Assembly: GCF_016703145.1 (NCBI RefSeq)
Contig: NZ_JADJCO010000003.1
Span: 1,442,001 to 1,506,000, forward strand
DNA length: 64,000 nucleotides
Reading direction: 5' to 3'
DNA from: Ottowia sp.
GTDB lineage: Bacteria; Pseudomonadota; Gammaproteobacteria; Burkholderiales; Burkholderiaceae_C
Shown here: in pieces, positions 8,216 to 16,886 of the stretch
Position numbering within the stretch: the stretch's first letter is position 1
Layout of the letters: each line of letters begins with the position of its first letter
The notes under the pieces: model-generated
What the model was told of the DNA's origin: nothing
Databases searched by the model: none
Seen by the model: only the letters and a program-made list of their open reading frames with translations
Translations under genes and position numbers: made by a program

Positions 8216-8972
8216 CGCCACCCTCGGCGCGGGCGGCGTCCAAGCCCTTGAGCTCGGCCAGCGCGAAGGCGGCGGCCAGCAGGCGCGTGAGGTCGGCCGT
8301 GTCGAGCGCACCGTACTGCCGGGCGATCAGGCCCCGCACCTCGTCGGTGCTGGCCGCCTGGCCGACCAGCGCCTGCAGATCGTCCACCACGCGCTGCCAG
8401 CCGGGCGCGGCAGCGTGCTCCAGCGCCTCGACCGCCGAAGCCACCGGATCGGGCGAGCCGCCCTCGGCAAAACTGGCCGGCGCCCGCCCGTCATTCGCAC
8501 CAGGAGAACCTGGGCCCGGCGCCGGGCTGGGTGCCGCCGTGCTGGGCTCCCAGCCATTGCCGTAGCGCTCCCGCACCCACTCCACCGTGGGCTTGAAGCC
8601 CAGCCTCGACACATTCAGATCGGTCTCGGAATTGGCCTTGGCGTCCTCTTCCGTCTCGATCTTGCGCGACACCACGCACGGCTGCAGCCCGTTCAGCTCG
8701 CACACCCAGCGAATCAGCGTGCGGTTGAGCGTCTCGCACAACAGGTCGCTGTCGGCCTGGCTCAAATCCAGCCGCACGTCCTCGCGCTCCGTGGCCGCCG
8801 CCGCCAGCGCGCCGCCGCCGCCCTGGCGCGGCGGCTGGCCCAGCAGCACCTCGCTGATCCAGTCGTCCATGTACTCCACCAGCGACTGGTTGGGCGTCTG
8901 TCCGCCCGCCGACAGTCGGTGGATGGCGCCGTGGCCAGCGGGCACGCAGGGCTGTTGGAAGCATGGCACCAT
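8208..8972 (-). pseudogene. DUF935 phage portal protein, 5'-truncated remnant
   Basis: About 254 codons matching only the C-terminal half of Mu gp29-like portal proteins: a DDWISEVLLGQ segment, ADSDLLCETLNRTLIRWVCE, then a low-complexity tail. Family members are about 500 residues, so the N-terminal half is missing. The frame runs on past 8972 only as a shadow of the quinone oxidoreductase gene on the other strand, so the break lies close to 8950-9000. The 3' end overlaps the gpF start. The remnant marks one edge of the prophage fragment. Confidence 0.78.
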
Positions 8973-9011
8973 GGAAGTCGACTCGGAGCTTAAACCCCAG
9001 GAGAAACGCCC

Positions 9012-9992
9012 ATGCCGCTTGCCGTCCAGATCGCCCGCCCCGGCGGGCCCGACGAGATGAAACTGCTCGATCTGCCGGTGGGCGATCCAGGCCCGGGCCA
9101 GGTCCGCATCCGCCACCAGGCCATCGGCCTGAACTTCATCGACGTCTACCAGCGCAGCGGCCTGTACCCGCTGCCCATGCCGCTGACGCTGGGCATGGAG
9201 GGCGCCGGCGTGGTCGAGGCGGTGGGCGAGGGCGTGGCGCACCTGCGGCTCGGCGACCGCGTCGCCTACGCCGGCCACCCGCCCGGCAGCTACAGCGAGG
9301 CGCGCGTGATGCCCGCGCTGGCCGTGTGCCGGCTGCCGGACGAGATCGACTTCGACACCGGCGCGGCCATGATGCTCAAGGGCCTGACGGCGCAGTACCT
9401 GCTGCGCAAGACCCTGCCGGTGGAGGGTCTGCAGCCGGGCGACTTCGTGCTGTGGCACGCGGCGGCCGGCGGCGTCGGCCTGATCGCCTGCCAGTGGGCC
9501 AGGGCGCTGGGCTACCGGCTCATCGCCACCGCCGGTTCAGAAGAAAAGTGTGCCCTGGCCCGTGCCAATGGTGCGGAGTGCGCTATCAATTACAGAGTGG
9601 ACGACTTCGCCGCGCGTGTCATGGAGATCACCGGGGGCCAGGGCGTGAAGGTGGTGTACGACTCGGTCGGCCAGGACACCTGGGAGCAGTCGCTGCAATG
9701 CCTGCGCCCCTTCGGCCTGATGGCCAGCTTCGGCAACGCCAGCGGCCCGGTGCCGCCGTTCGCCCCTGCCGTGCTGGCGCCCAGGAGCCTGTACGTGACG
9801 CGCGCCACGCTGTTCACCCACACCGCCACGCGCGAATCCTGCCAGCGCATGGCCGACGAGCTGTTCGAGGTCGTGCGCTCGGGCCAGGTCAGGATCCACA
9901 TCGACCAGCGCTTTCCGCTGGCCGAGGTGCAGGCCGCGCACCGGGCGCTGGAGGCGCGGCGGACGACGGGATCGACGATCCTCATTCCATGA
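9012..9992 (+). CDS. NADPH:quinone oxidoreductase, zinc-free MDR family
   Basis: A 326-residue medium-chain reductase that reduces quinones or related enones with NADPH. The N-terminal GroES-like domain contains GMEGAGVVEAVGEGV. The nucleotide-binding motif AAAGGVG lies near residues 154-160, and there are no structural zinc cysteines, matching Qor rather than alcohol dehydrogenase. The ATG has a good AGGAG site 8 bases upstream. Residues about 175-195 are encoded by an AT-rich patch similar to the dispersed repeat, yet the protein there keeps a family-like sequence ending AINY. It is followed 19 bases later by an NTF2-like gene, probably in the same operon. Confidence 0.9.
   Translation: MPLAVQIARPGGPDEMKLLDLPVGDPGPGQVRIRHQAIGLNFIDVYQRSGLYPLPMPLTLGMEGAGVVEAVGEGVAHLRLGDRVAYAGHPPGSYSEARVMPALAVCRLPDEIDFDTGAAMMLKGLTAQYLLRKTLPVEGLQPGDFVLWHAAAGGVGLIACQWARALGYRLIATAGSEEKCALARANGAECAINYRVDDFAARVMEITGGQGVKVVYDSVGQDTWEQSLQCLRPFGLMASFGNASGPVPPFAPAVLAPRSLYVTRATLFTHTATRESCQRMADELFEVVRSGQVRIHIDQRFPLAEVQAAHRALEARRTTGSTILIP
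9536..9597 (+). repeat. Dispersed AT-rich repeat-like patch, copy R2 (inside quinone oxidoreductase)
   Basis: Starts TTCAGAAGAAAAGTG and ends GCTATCAATTAC, matching both ends of the element. It is in frame within the gene, and the local protein length looks normal for the family, so this is either replacement of coding sequence or convergence. Confidence 0.5.
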
Positions 9993-10011
9993 ATTTGAAC
10001 GGAGACACCCC

Positions 10012-10401
10012 ATGGACGCACTGCACGCCCTCATCGACCGCTACTGCCAGGGCTGGAGCGACCCGGACGCCGACACCCGCGCGCGCCTGCTGCGCGAGGT
10101 GCTGACGCCCGACGCCACCTACGCCGACCCGCACACGCCCGCCGCGCTGCCGGTCGATGCGCTGATCGGGCACATCGCCGCGGTGATGGCCCGGTTTCCC
10201 GGCGCCCAGGTGCGCCGCACCAGCCGCGTGGACGTGCACCACGACGCCGCCCGCTTCCACTGGCAGGTGGCGCTGGCGGGCGGCGGAACGCTGCCGGAGA
10301 GCGTGGACTTCATCGATCTGGAGCCCGGCCACGGCCGCATCCGGCGCATCGTGGGCTTCTTCGGGCCTATCGACCCGCGTGGAGCGGTGAGTCTGCTTTG
10401 A
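10012..10401 (+). CDS. NTF2-like (SnoaL-type) family protein
   Basis: A small 129-residue alpha+beta barrel protein. The beginning MDALHALIDRYCQGWSDPDA and the later YADPH and FIDLEPGHGRI blocks are typical of SnoaL-like/NTF2-like domains, which bind small hydrophobic ligands or act as minor enzymes. No catalytic residues can be assigned with confidence. It lies directly downstream of the quinone oxidoreductase and probably shares its transcript. The stop codon TGA lies within the TTTGAAA edge of a dispersed repeat. Confidence 0.75.
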   Translation: MDALHALIDRYCQGWSDPDADTRARLLREVLTPDATYADPHTPAALPVDALIGHIAAVMARFPGAQVRRTSRVDVHHDAARFHWQVALAGGGTLPESVDFIDLEPGHGRIRRIVGFFGPIDPRGAVSLL

Positions 10402-10467
10402 AACCGCCGCGAATACGGCCTTGGCTGGTGTGGATATTGAGTCTGCAGCTATGTAATCAGTAGCTAC
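10395..10467 (+). repeat. Dispersed AT-rich repeat, copy R3
   Basis: Intergenic copy starting at TTTGAAACCGCC (which carries the stop of the NTF2-like gene), with the core GTGTGGATATTGAG and the end GCAGCTATGTAATC. It fills much of the space before the convergent ppx gene. Confidence 0.75.
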
Positions 10468-10555
10468 CGACTGGCTTTCCTCGGTTTTTTGGCGCGTTGG
10501 AGGCATTGTCGGCCGGAGCGAACTCCCGGCCGACCGCGCCCCCAAGCCCAAAAAT

Positions 10556-12061
10556 TCAGCGCACGGACAGCCGCAGCCCCCAAGGCGTCTTCTGCCAGGC
10601 CAGCACTTCCTCGCGCAGCAGGTGGGCCGATTGAGGCCAGGCCGCCATCCAACCGCCGGACACGCTCAGGGCGAAGCCGTGCGCCGGCCCCGGGTCGATG
10701 GCCAGGCGGATGTCCTCTTGCCGCGGGTCCTGCCGCGCGTGGCACAGGATCACCGCCAGGCGCAGCGCCATCAGCTGGCGCATGAACAGCGCGTCGCCGA
10801 AGCGCGACTCCAGCTTGCGCAGCTTGCCGCGGTGGCCCAGCACCAGCTGGCTCAGGGTGTGCAGCTCGTGCATCGCGAAGCCCGGCACGTCGGCGTTGTC
10901 CAGGATGTAGGCGCCGTGCTTGTGGTAGTCGGCGTGGGAGATGCGCGAGCCGACCTCGTGCAGGCGCGCGGCCCAGGCGATCTGGCGCTCGGCCTCCTGC
11001 CGCTCGGCCGGCGCCAGCGGCGCCAGCAGCTCGTGCCCCAGGCGCAGGGCGGAGCGCGCCACGCGGCCGGCCTGCTGCGCATCAGCGCCGAAGCGGGCCG
11101 CCAGGTGCTCGACGGAGGAGGCGCGCACGTCGGTCACCTCGCGCTCGCGGTCCAGCAGATCGACCAGGGCGCCGTGGCGCAGCGCGCCGTGGGCGTGCCG
11201 CAGCCGCTCGATGCCGAGCAGGTCGAACAGGGCGCGCAGCACGGCCAGGCCGCCGGCGATGACGGCCTTGCGCTCTTCCTTGATACCGTCCAGCCGGATG
11301 GCCTCGAAGCGCTGGGCCTTGACCAGCCGCTCGCGCAGCCAGTCCAGCCCGTCGCGCGTGATGGCGCCGTCGTGCGCCGCGCGGCCGGCCAGCCGCAGCG
11401 CGTCGGCCACGGCGCCCACGGTGCCGGAGGAGCCGTAGGCGGCGTCCAAGTGCGCGCGGGCGTGGGTGGCGACGGCGTCGTCCAGCACCGCCTTGGCGGC
11501 GATCTCGGCGCGCTCGAAGTTCCGGGCCGACAGCACGCCGTCGGCAAAGTGGCGCATCGACCAGGCCACGCTGCCCACGCGGTACGACTCCATGGCCTGG
11601 GCCGTGTAGCCCTGGCCGACGATCAGCTCGGTCGAGCGGCCGCCGATGTCCATCACCAGGCGCCGCTCGTCCGACTGCGGCAGCAGGTGGGTGACGCCCT
11701 GGTAGATCAGGCGCGCCTCCTCGCGGCCGGAGATGACGTCGATCGGAAAGCCCAGGATCTGGCGCGCGACGGCCAGGAACTCGTCGCGGTTGCGCGCCTC
11801 GCGCAGCGTCTGCGTGGCGACGGCGCGCACCTGGCCGGGCTCGAAGCCGGCCAACCGCTCGCCGAAGCGCGCCAGGCAGTTCCAGCCGCGCTGCATGGCG
11901 TCTTGCGACAGGCGGCGGTCGGCGTCCAGGCCGTTGCCCTGGCGCACGGTTTCCTTGTGGTATTCCATGCGCTGGATCTGGCCCTGTTCGAGCCGGGCGA
12001 TTTCGAGGCGGAAGCTGTTGGAGCCCAGGTCCACGGCGGCCAGGCGGGTGCCGGATTGCAT
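10556..12061 (-). CDS. ppx: Exopolyphosphatase (Ppx/GppA family)
   Basis: A 501-residue enzyme that releases phosphate from the ends of polyphosphate (or converts pppGpp to ppGpp, which the family can also do). The N-terminal ASKHA ATPase-like motif AAVDLGSNSFRLE is at about residues 8-20, and the second glycine motif MDIGGRSTELI is near residue 140. The C-terminal third is a helical HD-like domain with LHEVGSRISHADYHKHGAYI, as in long Ppx proteins. It is transcribed away from pstS across a 169-base gap with a Pho box, a common beta-proteobacterial arrangement linking polyphosphate use to phosphate starvation. Confidence 0.93.
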   Translation of the reverse strand: MQSGTRLAAVDLGSNSFRLEIARLEQGQIQRMEYHKETVRQGNGLDADRRLSQDAMQRGWNCLARFGERLAGFEPGQVRAVATQTLREARNRDEFLAVARQILGFPIDVISGREEARLIYQGVTHLLPQSDERRLVMDIGGRSTELIVGQGYTAQAMESYRVGSVAWSMRHFADGVLSARNFERAEIAAKAVLDDAVATHARAHLDAAYGSSGTVGAVADALRLAGRAAHDGAITRDGLDWLRERLVKAQRFEAIRLDGIKEERKAVIAGGLAVLRALFDLLGIERLRHAHGALRHGALVDLLDREREVTDVRASSVEHLAARFGADAQQAGRVARSALRLGHELLAPLAPAERQEAERQIAWAARLHEVGSRISHADYHKHGAYILDNADVPGFAMHELHTLSQLVLGHRGKLRKLESRFGDALFMRQLMALRLAVILCHARQDPRQEDIRLAIDPGPAHGFALSVSGGWMAAWPQSAHLLREEVLAWQKTPWGLRLSVR

Positions 12062-12157
12062 AGAGATAGAGGTAGAGAAAGGGAAGTCGCGTTGCGCGGG
12101 CGGTGCCGATTGTGGCCCATCGGCGAGCCGCGCCGCCCCGCTCGTGGCGCGCGGATG

Positions 12158-12182
12158 ACGTCACGAAGCTGTCACATGGCGG
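12158..12182 (+). promoter_or_regulatory. Probable Pho box upstream of pstS
   Basis: Two GTCAC direct repeats begin at 12160 and 12171, exactly 11 bp apart, within ACGTCACGAAGCTGTCAC. This is the spacing and core of a PhoB-binding Pho box (CTGTCAY repeats). It lies about 50 bases before the pstS start and in the gap shared with ppx, so PhoB encoded in this locus may control both directions. Confidence 0.75.
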
Positions 12183-12230
12183 CCATACAGTCGCTTCATC
12201 CGAATCAACCTACATTCGAGGTTCACGCAG

Positions 12231-13256
12231 ATGAAACGCAGCTTTCTCAAGGCCCTGGCCGCCACGGTGGCGGGCTCCTTCGTCGCCTTCGCCTCGCAGG
12301 CCGCCGACATCACCGGCGCCGGCGCCAGCTTTCCGTACCCGATCTACGCCAAGTGGGCCGAGGGCTACAAGGCGGCCACTGGCGTCGGGCTCAACTACCA
12401 GTCCATCGGCTCGTCCGGCGGCGTGCGCCAGATCCGCGCCAAGACGGTGGCCTTCGGCGCCACCGATTCCCCGCTGAAAGGCGAGGAACTGGACAAGGAT
12501 GCCTTGGTGCAGTTCCCCGCCGTCATCGGCGGCACGGTGCCGGTGCTGAACCTGGAGGGCTTCAAGCCGGGCGAGCTGCGCGTGACCGGCCCGGTGCTGG
12601 CCGAGATGTTCATGGGCACCATCGCCAAGTGGAACGACCCCAAGTTCGCCGCCCTCAACCCCGGCAAAGCCCTGCCCGATGCGGCCATCACCGTGGTGCA
12701 CCGCGCCGACGGCTCGGGCACCACCTTCAACTGGACCGACTACCTGGCCACCGTCAGCAAGGACTGGGCCGAGAAGGTGGGCAAGGGCAACGCCGTCAAG
12801 TGGCCGGCCGCCAGTTCGGTCGGCGGCAAGGGCAACGAGGGCGTGGCCGCCAACGTGGGCCGCATCAAGGGCGCCATCGGCTACGTCGAATACGCCTACG
12901 CCAAGCGCAACAAGTTGACTCACATGCAGGTGCAGAACCAGGCCGGCAAGTACGTGAACCCGGACGACGGCGCCTTCGCGGCCGCCGCCGCGGGCGTGGA
13001 CTGGTTCGGCGTGCCGGGCATGGGCGTGTCGATGGTGGGTGCCAAGGGCGAGGGCTCCTGGCCCATCTCCACCGCGTCCTTCATCCTGATGTACAAGGCC
13101 CCCGCCGACAAGGCACAGTCCGCCGAGGTGCTGAAGTTCTTCGACTGGGCGTTCAAGAACGGCCAGCAGATGGCGGCCGATCTCGACTACGTGGCCCTGC
13201 CGGACGCCCTCACGGCCCAGATCCGCGCCAAGGTCTGGTCGCAGATCGGCAAGTGA
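12231..13256 (+). CDS. pstS: Phosphate ABC transporter substrate-binding protein PstS
   Basis: Periplasmic phosphate receptor, 341 residues, with a clear signal peptide (MKRSF then a hydrophobic stretch, cleavage likely near ASQA-AD). Ligand-site motifs are present: ITGAGASFPYPIYAKWAE at the mature N-terminus, SIGSSGGVRQI, FGATDSPL and RADGSGTT. It is the first gene of pstSCAB-phoU-phoBR, preceded by a Pho box. The length and the spacing to pstC (34 bases) are ordinary. Confidence 0.96.
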   Translation: MKRSFLKALAATVAGSFVAFASQAADITGAGASFPYPIYAKWAEGYKAATGVGLNYQSIGSSGGVRQIRAKTVAFGATDSPLKGEELDKDALVQFPAVIGGTVPVLNLEGFKPGELRVTGPVLAEMFMGTIAKWNDPKFAALNPGKALPDAAITVVHRADGSGTTFNWTDYLATVSKDWAEKVGKGNAVKWPAASSVGGKGNEGVAANVGRIKGAIGYVEYAYAKRNKLTHMQVQNQAGKYVNPDDGAFAAAAAGVDWFGVPGMGVSMVGAKGEGSWPISTASFILMYKAPADKAQSAEVLKFFDWAFKNGQQMAADLDYVALPDALTAQIRAKVWSQIGK

Positions 13257-13290
13257 CGGCCGGGCGCATCATCGCCGCCAGGAGAACTCC

Positions 13291-14307
13291 ATGAGCGTGG
13301 GCATGACCACCATCGACGACGACGCCAGGCCCACCCAGGCCGAGGCTGACGCCACCGGCGCGTCCGGCAGGGAAGCCATCGCACGCCGGCAGCGCGTGCA
13401 GGACGTGCTGTTCCACCGCGTCACGCAAGGCTTCTCGCTGCTGGTGCTGGTGGCGCTGGCGGGCATCATCGTGTCGCTGTTCATCAACGCGCTGCCCACG
13501 TTCCAGAAGTTCGGCCCGCAGTTCGTCTGGCGCGTCGAGTGGGACGTGGTGAACGAGGAATTCGGCGCCGCCATCGCCATCGTCGGCACCCTGCTCAGCG
13601 CCGGCATCGCCTTGCTGCTGGCGGTGCCGCTGGCCTTCGGCATCGCGCTGTTCCTGACCGAGAACTGCCCTGTCTGGCTGCGGCGCCCGCTGGGCACGGC
13701 CATCGAGCTGTTGGCCGCCGTGCCGTCCATCATCTACGGCATGTTCGGCCTGTTCGTGTTCGCGCCGGTGTTCGCCGACCACGTGCAGATGCCGCTGCAG
13801 CAGGTGCTGGGCGGCATGCCGCTGGTGGGCTTTTTGTTCGGCGGCGCGGTCAACGGCATGGGTATCCTGGCCGCCGGCATCGTGCTGGCCTTCATGATCC
13901 TGCCCTACATCGCGGCGGTGATGCGCGACGTGTTCGAGATCGTGCCCGCCATCCTGCGCGAATCCGCCTACGGCCTCGGCTGCACCACCTGGGAAGTGGT
14001 GCGCAAGGTGGTGCTGCCCTACACCCGCAAGGGCGTGATCGGCGGCGTCATGCTGGGCCTGGGCCGCGCCCTGGGCGAGACCATGGCGGTGACCTTCGTG
14101 ATCGGCAACGCCAACCGCCTGCCGACCTCGCTGTTCTCGCCCGGCACGTCCATCGCCTCCACCCTGGCCAACGAGTTCGGCGAAGCGGCGGACTTGCACC
14201 TGACCACGCTGTTCGCGCTGGGCTTCCTGCTGTTCGTCATCACCTTCGTGGTGCTGGCGCTGGCCAAGCTCCTCCTCCTCCGCGCCGAGCGCGCCAAAGG
14301 CACCTGA
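13291..14307 (+). CDS. pstC: Phosphate ABC transporter permease PstC
   Basis: Inner-membrane permease of the high-affinity phosphate importer, 338 residues. The N-terminus is a polar extension of about 40 residues, then six or more hydrophobic segments. The EAA-type loop that contacts PstB is seen in ESAYGLGCTTWEVV, followed by GLGRALGETMAV, a PstC/PstA hallmark. The ATG has an AGGAG site. The next gene starts 2 bases after the stop, so pstC and pstA are translationally linked. Confidence 0.95.
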   Translation: MSVGMTTIDDDARPTQAEADATGASGREAIARRQRVQDVLFHRVTQGFSLLVLVALAGIIVSLFINALPTFQKFGPQFVWRVEWDVVNEEFGAAIAIVGTLLSAGIALLLAVPLAFGIALFLTENCPVWLRRPLGTAIELLAAVPSIIYGMFGLFVFAPVFADHVQMPLQQVLGGMPLVGFLFGGAVNGMGILAAGIVLAFMILPYIAAVMRDVFEIVPAILRESAYGLGCTTWEVVRKVVLPYTRKGVIGGVMLGLGRALGETMAVTFVIGNANRLPTSLFSPGTSIASTLANEFGEAADLHLTTLFALGFLLFVITFVVLALAKLLLLRAERAKGT

Positions 14308-14309
14308 CC

Positions 14310-15167
14310 ATGCACGCAGACAGCGCCCTGTATCGAAAGCGCCGCATGGCCAACGCCATCGGCCTGGCCTTGTCCATGGCGGCCATGGTCCTCGGCCTGA
14401 TGGTGCTGCTGTGGATCCTGTTCGTGCTGTTCGGCCAGGGGCTGGCGGCCACCGACCTGAGCCTGTTCACGCAGGACACGCCGGCGCCGGGCTCGGACGG
14501 CGGCGGCTTGCGCAACGCCATCGTCGGCAGCCTGATGATGCTGGGGCTGACGGTGCTGGTGTCCACGCCCGTCGGCATCCTGGCCGGCATCTACCTGGCC
14601 GAGTATGGCGACGAGGGCCGCACCGCCGGGCTCACCCGCTTCGTCACCGACATCATGCTGTCGGCGCCCTCCATCGTGCTGGGCTTGTTCGTGTACGCCC
14701 TGGCGGTGGCCACGACGGGGCACTTCTCGGGCTACGCCGGCAGCTTCGCACTGTCGCTGATCGCCATCCCGGTGGTGGTGCGCACCACCGAGAACATGCT
14801 GCGCCTGGTGCCCGGCAGTCTGCGCGAGGCCGCCGCCGCGCTGGGCGCGCCGCGCTGGAAGGTGGCGCTGATGATCACCCTGCGCGCCGCGCGCAGCGGC
14901 GTCATCACCGGCCTGCTGCTGGCCCTGGCGCGCGTCAGCGGCGAGACGGCGCCGCTCTTGTTCACGGCGCTCAACAACCAGTTCTTCAGCACCGACATGA
15001 CCCGGCCGATGGCCAATCTGCCGGTCGTCATCTTCCAGTTCGCGATGAGCCCCTACGACAACTGGATCCGCCTGGCCTGGGCCGGCGCGCTGCTGATCAC
15101 GCTCACCGTGCTGGCCATCAACATCGTCGCCCGCGTGTTCTTCCGCGACAAGGCGGCGGGCCGCTGA
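14310..15167 (+). CDS. pstA: Phosphate ABC transporter permease PstA
   Basis: Second permease subunit, 285 residues. I choose the ATG at 14310, 2 bases after the pstC stop; a longer open frame upstream only overlaps pstC in another frame. Features include LREAAAALGAPRWKV (EAA loop) and RVSGETAPLLFTA near the C-terminus, typical of PstA. Hydrophobic segments are distributed as six helices. With PstC it forms the channel and with the PstB dimer the complete importer. Confidence 0.95.
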   Translation: MHADSALYRKRRMANAIGLALSMAAMVLGLMVLLWILFVLFGQGLAATDLSLFTQDTPAPGSDGGGLRNAIVGSLMMLGLTVLVSTPVGILAGIYLAEYGDEGRTAGLTRFVTDIMLSAPSIVLGLFVYALAVATTGHFSGYAGSFALSLIAIPVVVRTTENMLRLVPGSLREAAAALGAPRWKVALMITLRAARSGVITGLLLALARVSGETAPLLFTALNNQFFSTDMTRPMANLPVVIFQFAMSPYDNWIRLAWAGALLITLTVLAINIVARVFFRDKAAGR

Positions 15168-15203
15168 ACCGCACGGCGGATTTGGAAAGCTCAAAGGACA
15201 ACC

Positions 15204-16025
15204 ATGGAAATCGCGATCCCCGTTCCCCAAGTGGCCCCGCGCGGCAGCCGGCCCCGGCTGCAGGACGAGCGCATGGCGCTGGAGGTGCGCAACCTCGACT
15301 TCTTCTACGCCAACGGCTTCCAGGGCCTGAAGGGCATCAACCTCTCCATCCCGGAGCGCAAGGCCACCGCCTTCATCGGGCCGTCCGGCTGCGGCAAGTC
15401 CACGCTGCTGCGCACGCTCAACCGCATGTACAGCCTGTACCCGGGGCAGCGCGCCCAGGGCGAGATCCTGCTGCATGGCCGCAACATCCTCGACTCCAAG
15501 GTCGACGTGAACCTGCTGCGCGCCAGCGTGGGCATGGTGTTCCAGAAGCCGACGCCGTTCCCGATGACCATCTACGACAACATCGCCTTCGGCGTGCGCC
15601 TGTACGAGAGCCTGAACAAGGCCGACATGGACGAGCGCGTCGAGTGGGCGCTGTCCAAGGCGGCGCTGTGGAACGAGGTCAAGGACAAGCTGGGCCAGAG
15701 CGGCCTGTCGCTGTCGGGCGGTCAGCAGCAGCGCCTGTGCATCGCACGCAGCGTGGCGGTCAAGCCCTCGGTGCTGCTGCTGGACGAGCCAACCTCGGCG
15801 CTGGACCCGATCTCCACCGGCAAGGTCGAGGAACTGGTGCACGAGCTGAAGAGCGACTACACCATCGCCATCGTCACCCACAACATGCAGCAGGCGGCGC
15901 GCGTGAGCGACTACACCGCCTACATGTACCTGGGCGAGCTGGTCGAGTTCGGCGCCACCGAGGAGCTGTTCTTCAAGCCGCAGCGCAAGGAGACCGAGGA
16001 CTACATCACTGGCCGCTTCGGCTGA
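15204..16025 (+). CDS. pstB: Phosphate ABC transporter ATP-binding protein PstB
   Basis: ATPase subunit, 273 residues. Walker A GPSGCGKST is at residues 59-67, the ABC signature LSGGQQQR at about residue 170, and Walker B LLLDEPTSALDP follows. The first 25 residues are a polar extension before MALEVRNLDFFYANG, where many homologues begin, so an internal start at about 15273 is possible. It precedes phoU by 29 bases in the same operon. Confidence 0.96.
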   Translation: MEIAIPVPQVAPRGSRPRLQDERMALEVRNLDFFYANGFQGLKGINLSIPERKATAFIGPSGCGKSTLLRTLNRMYSLYPGQRAQGEILLHGRNILDSKVDVNLLRASVGMVFQKPTPFPMTIYDNIAFGVRLYESLNKADMDERVEWALSKAALWNEVKDKLGQSGLSLSGGQQQRLCIARSVAVKPSVLLLDEPTSALDPISTGKVEELVHELKSDYTIAIVTHNMQQAARVSDYTAYMYLGELVEFGATEELFFKPQRKETEDYITGRFG

Positions 16026-16054
16026 ACAAAGCACATCGAGAGGCAAGCATTCCC

Positions 16055-16756
16055 ATGGCAGACAAGCATCTTTCCAGCCAGTTCGACAGCGACCTGAACC
16101 ACGTGTCCACGCGCGTGCTGGAGTTGGGCGGGCTGGTGGAGTCGCAGATCCGGCAGGCGATCCACGCGCTGTCGGAGTTCAGCGCCGAGGTGGCCGACCA
16201 GGTCCAGGCGATCGAGCCGCGCGTCAACGCGATGGAGATGGAGATCGACCGCGAGCTGTCCACCATCATCGCCCGGCGCCAGCCCACGGCGGTGGACCTG
16301 CGCCTGCTGCTGGCCATCTCCAAGACCACGGCCAACCTGGAGCGCGTGGGCGACGAGGCGGCCAAGATCGCGCGCATGGTCAAGTCCATCATCGACGCGG
16401 GCGCCGCCCGCAAGCTGCCGGCGGGCGAGTTGCGCGTGGCCGCCGACATGGCGGCCTCCCTGCTGCGCCAGGCGCTGGACGCCTTCGCGCGGCTGGACAC
16501 GGCCAGCGCGGTGTCGATCCTGAAGGAGGACGACTTCCTCGACCGCGAGTTCGATGGTTTCGTGCGCAAGCTGATCACCTACATGATGGAAGACCCGCGC
16601 ACCATCTCGGCCAGCCTGGACCTGCTGTTCCTGGCCAAGGCGATCGAGCGCATCGGCGACCACGCCAAGAACATCGCCGAGTTCATCATCTACATCGTCA
16701 AGGGCGCCGACGTGCGGCACAGCACCATGGACCAGGTGGAGCACGCCGCGAGATGA
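16055..16756 (+). CDS. phoU: Phosphate signalling protein PhoU
   Basis: A 233-residue, all-helical regulator that couples Pst transporter state to the PhoR kinase, holding the Pho regulon off when phosphate is plentiful. Both PhoU repeats show the E/DxxxD metal-ligand pattern, for example ERVGDEAAKIARM in the first and ERIGDHAKNIAEFI in the second. The start at 16055 gives the usual MADKHLSSQFDSDL beginning; the longer frame upstream is a shadow of pstA/pstB. It is followed by a GC-rich repeat before phoB. Confidence 0.96.
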   Translation: MADKHLSSQFDSDLNHVSTRVLELGGLVESQIRQAIHALSEFSAEVADQVQAIEPRVNAMEMEIDRELSTIIARRQPTAVDLRLLLAISKTTANLERVGDEAAKIARMVKSIIDAGAARKLPAGELRVAADMAASLLRQALDAFARLDTASAVSILKEDDFLDREFDGFVRKLITYMMEDPRTISASLDLLFLAKAIERIGDHAKNIAEFIIYIVKGADVRHSTMDQVEHAAR

Positions 16757-16860
16757 GGCCCCCACGCTGCTCCCTCGCTTCGCGCGGTGCGCTGCCCCCT
16801 GGGGGGGCTCGCGCCGCCTTCGGTCGGCCGGGTGGCGGCGCGGCTCCCCTGGCGGCCGTG
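16757..16860. repeat. GC-rich dispersed repeat, family 2-like, between phoU and phoB
   Basis: Non-coding spacer inside the pho operon. It has GCTGCTCCCTCGCTTCGCGC, then GCCCCCTGGGGGGGC, a palindrome able to form a tight hairpin. The layout resembles the module seen at 51.2 kb. It could weaken read-through from pst-phoU into phoBR. Confidence 0.5.
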
Positions 16861-16886
16861 TGCTCTCGTCCCGGAGTACCGCGACG

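Noticed and set aside
16790..16815. CCCCCTGGGGGGG palindrome after phoU as an intrinsic terminator
   Set aside because: No T tract follows, and the sequence belongs to a repeat family found elsewhere between co-directional genes.
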